NCBI GenBank assembly: GCA_025356275.1 | Contig: JANXUK010000065.1 | Coordinates: 1-35,723 of the forward strand | Direction of reading: 5' to 3' | DNA: 35,723 bases | Source: Sphingomonadales bacterium | GTDB lineage: Bacteria > Pseudomonadota > Alphaproteobacteria > Sphingomonadales > Sphingomonadaceae | Shown: positions 31,028 to 35,723 of the stretch, in pieces | Layout: every line of letters begins with the position of its first letter | How positions within the stretch are numbered: position 1 is the first letter of the stretch | Position numbers and translations under genes: made by a program | Notes under the pieces: generated by a model | What the model saw: only the letters and a program-made list of their open reading frames with translations | Told to the model about the DNA's origin: nothing | The model's database searches: none

Positions 31028-31779
31028 CTAGATCAGCCCCCGCGCCTTCAACGATACATGCCCCTCCCGCCCGATGATCACATGATCATGCACCGCGATC
31101 CCGAGCAACCGCCCCGCCTCCGCGATCCGCCCAGTGATCTGGTGTCGGCGCGGCTGGGCTCGGGCGAGCCGGAGGGGTGGTTGTGGACGATGATCAAGGC
31201 GGTCGACCCCAGATCCAGCGCTCGCCTTATCACCTCGCGCGGGTGGATCGATGCCTCGTCGATGGAGCCATCGCCGATATGCTCGTCGCGGATCAGCCGG
31301 TTCTTGGTATCGAGATACAGCACCCGCACGCGCTCGACCGTCAGATGTGCCATGTCGATAGTCAGGTAATCGAGCAGCGCCTGCCAACTGGCCAGCACCG
31401 GCTGCGCCGTCGCCGTCGTGCGCGCCAGCCGCCGCGCCGCCAGCGCCACGATCCGCACCGCTGCCGCGCTCGCCTCGCCCATGCCGGGATGCTGGGCCAG
31501 CGCGGCGCTATCGGCGTTGAACACCCCCGCCAGCCCGCCAAAGCGCGCCAGCAACGTGCGCGCGACCGGCTTGGTGTCGCGCCGCGGGATCGCGGTGGTC
31601 AGCAAATATTCGAGCACCTCGTGATCGGCCAGCGCCTCGGCCCCGCCGGTCAGCAGACGCTTGCGCAGCCGGGCGCGATGGCCGCTGTTGTCGTGGCCGG
31701 TTTTATCCGGATCCGGTTTGCCCTGCCCCGGTTCCTGATCGGGCGCCCCATCGCACAGATCGTTATCACCCACGATCAT
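31028..31779 (-). pseudogene. radC: RadC family JAB-domain protein, with a one-base deletion near the 3' end
   Basis: RadC (UPF0758) proteins carry a helix-hairpin-helix-like N-terminal part and a JAMM/JAB metal domain; the role in DNA repair is disputed. From ATG at 31779, residues 50-120 hold ALADHEVLEYLLTTAIPRRD and FNADSAALAQHPGMGEASA. The JAMM motif is intact with H199, H201 and D212 (IVHNHPSGSPEPSRAD). Right after D212 the frame breaks. Adding one C to the CC at 31141-31142 would restore ACC CAG ATC ACT GGG and join the perfect family C-terminus QITGRIAEAGRLLGIAVHDH...SLKARGLI ending at 31028. Without it the protein ends at 31078 with about 22 unrelated residues in place of the last ~50. 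It could be a true mutation or a sequencing error. Confidence 0.85.
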
Positions 31780-31866
31780 TTCCCCGCCTGACCATCTTGC
31801 AACGCATTGCCCGCGCCGGGGCCGGGGCGCAAGTCGTCCAGTGGCCGGGCAGGGGGTCCGCCCATG

Positions 31867-31895
31867 TTGACTCCGCCAAACCGCTTGCCTAAGGG
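31867..31895 (+). promoter_or_regulatory. Possible promoter of the F0 ATP synthase operon
   Basis: TTGACT at 31867-31872, a 17-base gap, then TAAGGG at 31890-31895, 85 bases before the atpI start, in the 200-bp gap between radC and atpI. The -35 box is good and the -10 box is poor. Confidence 0.28.
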
Positions 31896-31979
31896 GGCGG
31901 CGCTTTGACGGGCGGCGCGTGCCGTGCCGGCAAAACGCGCGGGGGGTGTGAACCCGGATATTGAACAGGGACGGGCAGC

Positions 31980-32309
31980 GTGGCGCACGAGCCAACCGAG
32001 CAAAATTCCAACGTATCGGCGCCCGATCCGGCGCTGGGTGCGCTCGATTCGCGGATCGCCGCCGCGCGCCGCGACGAGGACGAGCGCCTTGCCCAAGAGC
32101 ATGTGCCGCTGCGCAAGGATGGCGCATCGGCCGGATGGGCCATCGCGTCCACGATGGTTGGCTATCCGCTGGGCGGCATCGTCATCGGCTTTGCGCTTGA
32201 CAAGGTGTTCGGCACGCTGCCGTGGATCATGTTGGGCCTGATGTTCGCGGCTTTCGTCGCCGCCTGCATCCAGATAGCCCGCAATAGCAACAAACCCAGC
32301 GCCGATTAA
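31980..32309 (+). CDS. atpI: AtpI/AtpZ family F0F1 ATP synthase accessory protein
   Basis: The 109-residue protein has a soluble charged N-terminal half (LDSRIAAARRDEDERLAQEH). Two membrane helices follow: about 50-75 (GWAIASTMVGYPLGGIVIGFA) and 82-100 (LPWIMLGLMFAAFVAACIQ). AtpI/AtpZ proteins help assemble the c-ring or serve ion uptake and precede atpB in many operons. The start is GTG at 31980 (MAHEPTEQNSN). atpB starts 27 bases after its stop. Confidence 0.85.
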   Translation: MAHEPTEQNSNVSAPDPALGALDSRIAAARRDEDERLAQEHVPLRKDGASAGWAIASTMVGYPLGGIVIGFALDKVFGTLPWIMLGLMFAAFVAACIQIARNSNKPSAD

Positions 32310-32336
32310 GCGCGGCCAGTCCAGGGAATTAGCCAA

Positions 32337-33116
32337 GTGGCAGCCGCTGCAAAAATCGACCCCATGCACCAGTTCGCGATCACGCCGCTGGGCAGCGAGA
32401 CGCTGACCGGTTCGGCGTTTCAATTTACCAATTCGGCGCTGTGGATGCTGATCGTGCTGGGCGCGATCCTGCTGTTCATGTGGGGCGGGATGAAGCGGCA
32501 ACTGGTGCCCGGCCGCTGGCAGGCGTCGGTCGAGGCGATCACCGGCTTCGTCGACAATATCACCCGAGCGAACATCGGTGCCGAGGGGCGCAAATACCTG
32601 CCCTGGGTGCTGACCGCGTTTCTGTTCATCCTGTTCTCCAACTGGATCGGCGCGATGCCGTTCGGGATCGTCCCTGCCGCGCACCCGTTCACGGTCACCA
32701 GCCAGTTCAGCATCACCGGCGTCCTGTCGATCACCAGCTTTGCCATCGTGCTGGTGGTGGGCTTCTGGAAGCATGGCCTGCATTTCTTCACGCTGTTCGT
32801 GCCCAAGGACACGCCCTTCGTGCTGAAACTGCTGATCGCCCCGATCGAATTCGTCAGCTTTATGGTGCGCCCGTTCAGCCTGGGCCTGCGGCCGTTCGTC
32901 GCGATGTTCGCGGGGCACATCCTGCTCGACGTGTTTGGCAATTTTGTGGTGCAGGGGCTCAATTCGCACAGCGTGCTGGGCTATGGCATTTCGGGGCTGT
33001 GCTTTGTGTTCGTGGTCGGCGTCAACGCGCTGGAGCTGCTGGTTGGCGCGATCCAGGCCTATGTGTTTGCGCTGCTGACCGCGCTGTATATCAATGACGC
33101 TGTCAATCTTCACTGA
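32337..33116 (+). CDS. atpB: F0F1 ATP synthase subunit a
   Basis: Subunit a forms the two proton half-channels next to the c-ring. The 259-residue protein has about five to six membrane helices. The essential arginine is R185 in SLGLRPFVAMFAGHILL, and the GLNSHSVLGYGISGLCFVF and LLVGAIQAYVFALLTALYI helices follow. The residue after R185 is proline and the +4 residue is alanine. E. coli has RLFGN here, so this helix is unusual, although alanine may be normal for sphingomonads. The start is GTG at 32337 (MAAAAKIDPM), with AGGGAA upstream. Confidence 0.95.
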   Translation: MAAAAKIDPMHQFAITPLGSETLTGSAFQFTNSALWMLIVLGAILLFMWGGMKRQLVPGRWQASVEAITGFVDNITRANIGAEGRKYLPWVLTAFLFILFSNWIGAMPFGIVPAAHPFTVTSQFSITGVLSITSFAIVLVVGFWKHGLHFFTLFVPKDTPFVLKLLIAPIEFVSFMVRPFSLGLRPFVAMFAGHILLDVFGNFVVQGLNSHSVLGYGISGLCFVFVVGVNALELLVGAIQAYVFALLTALYINDAVNLH

Positions 33117-33146
33117 TTTCTCAACACTTTAATAATGGAGTTTACC

Positions 33147-33377
33147 ATGACTGATCTCGCTTCTGCACAGGTAATCGGTGCCGGTCTCGCTGCTATCGGC
33201 GTTGGCGCGGCGGCTTCGGGCGTTGGCACCGTGTTCGGCAGCTTTTTGCAGGGCGCGCTGCGCAACCCGGCTGCGGCCGATGGTCAGCAGGGCCGCCTGT
33301 TCATCGGCTTCGCCGCCGCCGAGCTGTTGGGTCTGATGGCTTTCGCGGTCGCGATGATTATCCTCTACGCGCGTTGA
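33147..33377 (+). CDS. atpE: F0F1 ATP synthase subunit c
   Basis: Subunit c forms the rotating ring; each monomer carries one proton. The 76-residue hairpin has glycine-rich helix 1 (GAGLAAIGVGAAASGVGTVFG), the polar loop RNP (39-41), and helix 2 with the proton-binding E59 (FIGFAAAELLGLMAFAVAM). I chose ATG at 33147 (MTDLASAQ). An in-frame ATG at 33135 exists, but its GGAG serves as the SD for 33147. It sits 30 bases after atpB. Confidence 0.95.
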   Translation: MTDLASAQVIGAGLAAIGVGAAASGVGTVFGSFLQGALRNPAAADGQQGRLFIGFAAAELLGLMAFAVAMIILYAR

Positions 33378-33435
33378 TTTTGCCCTGCCGGGGCGCTGTG
33401 CTCCGGCCGGTCAAACCAAGCATTAGAGAGCGAAC

Positions 33436-33924
33436 ATGCCCCAGCTAACCCAACTTTCCCTGGTCTATCAGTCGCAGTGGCTTTGGCTGCTGCTCGTGCT
33501 GGCGGCGATCTATCTGTTCGTCGGGCGGGGCATTCTGCCGCGTGTCGAGGCAACGGTCGATGGCCGTGACGCGAGGATCGCCGCCGATCTCGCCGCTGCC
33601 GAAAGACTGCAAGGCGAGGCGACCCAGACCGAGGAAGCATGGCGCGCGCGCGTCAATGCGGCGCATGGCGCAGGGCAGAGTGAGATTGCCAAGGCCAAGG
33701 CGGCGGCCGATGCCGAGGCGCAGGCCCGCATCGCCAAGGCCGATGCCGAAATCGCGGCCAAGTCCGACGCTGCCGAGGCTGCGCTGGCTACGGCGCGCGC
33801 ATCAGCGCTGGCCGAGGTGCAGGGCGTTGCTGCCGAGGCAGTGCAGGCCATCGTCGCCAAGCTGGCCGGGGGCTCGGTTTCCGCCGAAGATGCCGCCAAA
33901 GCGGTCGCAGGGGTGATGGCATGA
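33436..33924 (+). CDS. atpG: F0F1 ATP synthase subunit b'
   Basis: The peripheral-stalk subunit has 162 residues: one N-terminal membrane helix (about 13-31, QSQWLWLLLVLAAIYLFVGRG) and a long A/E/K-rich helix that dimerises with subunit b. The sequence ILPRVEATVDGRDARIAADL directly after the helix is typical for b-type subunits. Two b-type genes in tandem are normal for alphaproteobacteria, and the first is usually called b' (atpG or atpF'). Overlap with atpF is 4 bases (ATGA). Confidence 0.88.
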   Translation: MPQLTQLSLVYQSQWLWLLLVLAAIYLFVGRGILPRVEATVDGRDARIAADLAAAERLQGEATQTEEAWRARVNAAHGAGQSEIAKAKAAADAEAQARIAKADAEIAAKSDAAEAALATARASALAEVQGVAAEAVQAIVAKLAGGSVSAEDAAKAVAGVMA

Positions 33925-34451
33925 GCGTTCTGATGATCCTCGCCGCCGGCACCGATGCGCCCGATGCCGAACCCACCGCGTGGTTCCTGACGCCGGGTGG
34001 TTTTGTCGCGCTGGCGATGATCTTTGTCATCCTGATCATGCTGCGCGCCAAGGTGCCGGCGATGATCGCGGGCATGCTGGACAGCAAGATCGCCGGCATC
34101 CGCCATCAGCTCGATACCGCGCAGAAGCTGCGGGCCGAGGCCGAGGCGCTGCTCACCGAATACCAGAAAAAGGCCAAGGACGCCGATGCCGAGATCGCGG
34201 CACTGACCGCCGGCGCGCATGCCCAGGCCGAGGAAATCGTCGCTGAGGCCAAGACCAACGCGGCGGCGCTGATCGCGCGGCATCAGGCCCGCTCGACAGC
34301 CAAGATCGCGGCGGCCGAGCTGGCTGCAGTGTCCGAAATCCGCCAAATCACCGCCACGGCGGCAAGCTCTGCTGCGGCCAAATTGCTGGCCGAGCGGATC
34401 GATGCGCCGGCCGATGGCAAGCTGGTGGATAGCGCAATCGCGGGGCTGTGA
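33921..34451 (+). CDS. atpF: F0F1 ATP synthase subunit b
   Basis: The second peripheral-stalk subunit has 176 residues, with a periplasmic N-terminus (GTDAPDAEPTAWF). The membrane helix lies near 24-42 (TPGGFVALAMIFVILIMLRA), followed by a long amphipathic helix (MLDSKIAGIRHQLDTAQKLRAEAEALL and on). It anchors the F1 head to the membrane. It is the last gene of the F0 operon. The F1 genes (atpHAGDC) are not in the window, as in other alphaproteobacteria with split loci. It converges with gloB, 7 bases between stops, with no clear terminator. Confidence 0.92.
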   Translation: MSVLMILAAGTDAPDAEPTAWFLTPGGFVALAMIFVILIMLRAKVPAMIAGMLDSKIAGIRHQLDTAQKLRAEAEALLTEYQKKAKDADAEIAALTAGAHAQAEEIVAEAKTNAAALIARHQARSTAKIAAAELAAVSEIRQITATAASSAAAKLLAERIDAPADGKLVDSAIAGL

Positions 34452-34458
34452 ACGGGGT

Positions 34459-35235
34459 TTAGAACCTGTTCTTGGCCTCCCGCAGCGCGGCGAAGGTCGC
34501 CACCGCATCGCCGCCGCTCCACCGCCCTTGCATGCCCGGATCGTCCGCGCGCAGGAACGGGTTGGTCGCCAATTCGCGCGCCAGGCCGAACGGCACCGTC
34601 GGCTGACCCGCTGAACGCCGGGCGCTGATCTCCGCCGCGTAATCGGCCAGCGCCGCGTTGTCCGGATCGGCATGCACTGCAAAGCGCGCATTGGCCTCGG
34701 TATATTCATGCGCGGCATAGAGCGTGGTCGCCGGCGGCAGGGCCTTGAGCCGCGACAGACTGGCCCAGAATTGCGGCGCCGTCCCCTCGAACATCCGCCC
34801 GCAGCCCAGCGCGAACAGCGCGTCGCCAACGAAGGCGATCCCGTCATTGGGCAAATGATAGGCGATATGCCCCAGCGTGTGCCCGCCAACATCGATTACC
34901 TCTGCGCCATGCCCGCCGAGCATCACGCGCTCGCCGGCCCCAACCGCGCGGTCGATCCCGGCGATCTTCGCGGCCTCGGCGGCGGGGGCGGTGATGGTGC
35001 AGGTGGCGCCGGTTGTCTCAATCGCGGCTTTGATCGGCAGATTGCCGCCGGCATGATCGGGGTGCCAATGCGTGTTCCAGATCTGGCTGATCCGCCAGCC
35101 CTGCGCCTCGGCCTGCCGCAGATATTCGGCGGCATCGGGCGTGTCGATACATGCGGTCTCGCCGCTGGCGGGATCGTGGAGCAGGTAGCCGTAATTGTCG
35201 GACAGGCAGGGGAATTGGTGGATTTGGAGGGGCAT
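34459..35235 (-). CDS. gloB: Hydroxyacylglutathione hydrolase (glyoxalase II)
   Basis: GloB hydrolyses S-D-lactoylglutathione to lactate and glutathione in methylglyoxal detoxification. The 258-residue metallo-beta-lactamase-fold protein has the metal motif THWHPDH at residues 55-61 (H56, H58, D60, H61). The second histidine lies in GGHTLGHIAYH, the bridging aspartate in AFVGDALFALGCGRMFEG, and the last histidine in AAHEYTEANARFA. The FALGCGRMFEG block is specific to glyoxalase II. The C-terminal HAGH domain ends NPFLRADDP...ALREAKNRF. The start ATG is at 35235. THWH replaces the more common THHH; W at this place occurs in relatives. Confidence 0.94.
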   Translation of the reverse strand: MPLQIHQFPCLSDNYGYLLHDPASGETACIDTPDAAEYLRQAEAQGWRISQIWNTHWHPDHAGGNLPIKAAIETTGATCTITAPAAEAAKIAGIDRAVGAGERVMLGGHGAEVIDVGGHTLGHIAYHLPNDGIAFVGDALFALGCGRMFEGTAPQFWASLSRLKALPPATTLYAAHEYTEANARFAVHADPDNAALADYAAEISARRSAGQPTVPFGLARELATNPFLRADDPGMQGRWSGGDAVATFAALREAKNRF

Positions 35236-35401
35236 GGTGGGGGTCCTGGACCTTTGCGATTATGCACGTTATCAACCCAAAAATGAGCCGTTAGCGTTGA
35301 GACGGTGCTGGTGACCTGCCCCCCGACAGTCCCTCGATCATACCGAGAGTCCAACGGTGGAATATGCCGTAGCGCATCAGCAGGGCCGTGTGAGAGCTTA
35401 G

Positions 35402-35575
35402 CTATGCTTCATTTCGGTCGAGCAAGTCAGCCTCGGAAAGCTCAGGCAACGACGGATTTACATGCCAGCGATACAACTCCTTCGGGTAGGCATAGGGCTG
35501 ACGGTCGGCAACCACCATCTCAACGTCCTGCCAGAGCCTAGACCCCAGCTTGTCCTCTGCTTCATGATTACGGTC
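35402..35575 (-). pseudogene. C-terminal fragment of an unrecognised gene, cut off by the right-edge IS
   Basis: On the minus strand a frame of 57 codons ends in TAG at 35402. It begins DRNHEAEDKLGSRLWQDVEM and continues through PYAYPKELYRWHV to ELSEADLLDRNEA. The sequence looks like real soluble protein. It has no plausible start: going upstream the frame meets TAG at 35578-35576, exactly where the IS630 element begins, so the 5' part was separated by the insertion. ATG at 35518 would give only 38 residues. I do not recognise the family. The 35236-35401 stretch between gloB and this fragment holds no gene that I can support. Confidence 0.55.
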
Positions 35576-35576
35576 C

Positions 35577-35723
35577 TATCGTATAATACCAACCTGCATT
35601 GATCATGACCCATGTGCCCATTTGCGCCGACCGATGGTCATGATGTGCCATGGCTGATCTATAAGTTTGTTCCATGCCTCGCAGCAATGATCGACGATGT
35701 TATCGTAGGAGTTGAAGGCGCGG
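35577..35723 (-). mobile_element. IS630-family insertion sequence, 3' end only, truncated by the right window edge
   Basis: The end near 35577-35595 (TATCGTATAATACCAACC) resembles the opposite end of the left element (TACGCTTATACCAGG). A TA at 35577-35578 is the probable target duplication. The transposase tail follows on the minus strand. Bases 35686-35723 match bases 1-38 of the window at 31 of 38 positions, so this is a related but different element in the same orientation. Confidence 0.7.
35603..35723 (-). CDS. IS630-family transposase, C-terminal end (partial)
   Basis: The minus-strand frame running in from the right edge reads RAFNSYDNIVDHCCEAWNKL and then IDQPWHIMTIGRRKWAHGS before TGA at 35603. 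W-[HR]-I-M-[TS]-I-G is the typical closing motif of IS630 transposases. The opening aligns with RIFSSYDDIVDH at the left edge of the window. The DDE catalytic residues lie outside the window. Confidence 0.75.
   Translation of the reverse strand, partial: RAFNSYDNIVDHCCEAWNKLIDQPWHIMTIGRRKWAHGS

Noticed and set aside
35308..35330. TGACCTGCCCCCC at 35312-35324 looks like the terminal repeat of some IS3-family elements.
   Set aside because: No matching opposite end and no transposase remnant were found nearby, and the similarity is from memory over only 13 bases.
35285..35401. The minus-strand frame stays open for about 37 codons after the TAG at 35402 (contains ALLMRYGIFHRWTLGM), which might suggest stop readthrough.
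   Set aside because: It is short, has no family signal and crosses a clean stop. Chance openness in high-GC DNA explains it.

Overview
The window is a stretch of high-GC alphaproteobacterial chromosome, most probably from the order Sphingomonadales (Sphingomonas, Novosphingobium and relatives). Supporting this are the RpoD and DnaG types, the trpF-trpB-trpA-accD-folC order, a detached F0 ATP synthase cluster (atpI-atpB-atpE-b'-b) without the F1 genes, and a DUF4170 protein next to greA. The assignment is inferred from gene content and protein sequence, not from a marker-gene comparison. No rRNA, tRNA or CRISPR array was seen.

Layout. Bases 1-2450 are accessory DNA. They hold a left-truncated IS630-family element whose transposase is split by a frameshift at an A6G run, a chimeric remnant of a tyrosine recombinase, and a small four-repeat beta-flower protein preceded by a palindrome. 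Two strong hairpins then separate this region from the core chromosome. Bases 2488-8211 (minus strand) carry argG, rpoD, dnaG and yqeY. Bases 8364-14249 (plus strand) carry carA, two uncharacterised ORFs translationally coupled between carA and carB, then carB and greA. Bases 14283-16491 (minus) hold a DUF4170 protein and a four-gene block of small alanine-rich membrane proteins that resembles the enterobacterial yqjD-yqjE-yqjK cluster. Then come eno (plus), rsmD and an RluB-type pseudouridine synthase (minus), a 116-bp MITE-like palindrome, and an AmpG-like permease (plus).

Bases 21306-28867 (minus) form a long biosynthetic block: lapA, pyrF, a GNAT acetyltransferase, a SIMPL-domain secreted protein, trpF, trpB, an AT-rich 84-codon ORF, trpA, accD and folC. 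Next are purB, an NRDE/TANGO2 protein and a frameshifted radC (minus), the F0 ATP synthase operon (plus), and gloB (minus). The right edge (35402-35723) holds a 5'-truncated gene fragment abutting the 3' end of a second, non-identical IS630-family element in the same orientation as the left one. The window therefore begins and ends inside related transposase genes, as an assembly contig broken at repeats would.

How the genes work together. Most of the content is housekeeping: arginine and pyrimidine synthesis (argG, carAB, pyrF share carbamoyl phosphate and arginine branches), purine (purB), tryptophan (trpFBA), fatty acid (accD), folate (folC), glycolysis (eno), transcription and replication (rpoD, greA, dnaG), RNA modification (rsmD, RluB type) and energy (F0). 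The less explained material sits in the insertions: the ORF inside trpB-trpA, the pair inside carA-carB, the palindromic element at 19443-19558, and the left accessory region. I did not find convincing evidence of a complete novel multi-gene system; the trpB-trpA insertion and the beta-flower gene are the best candidates for new biology.
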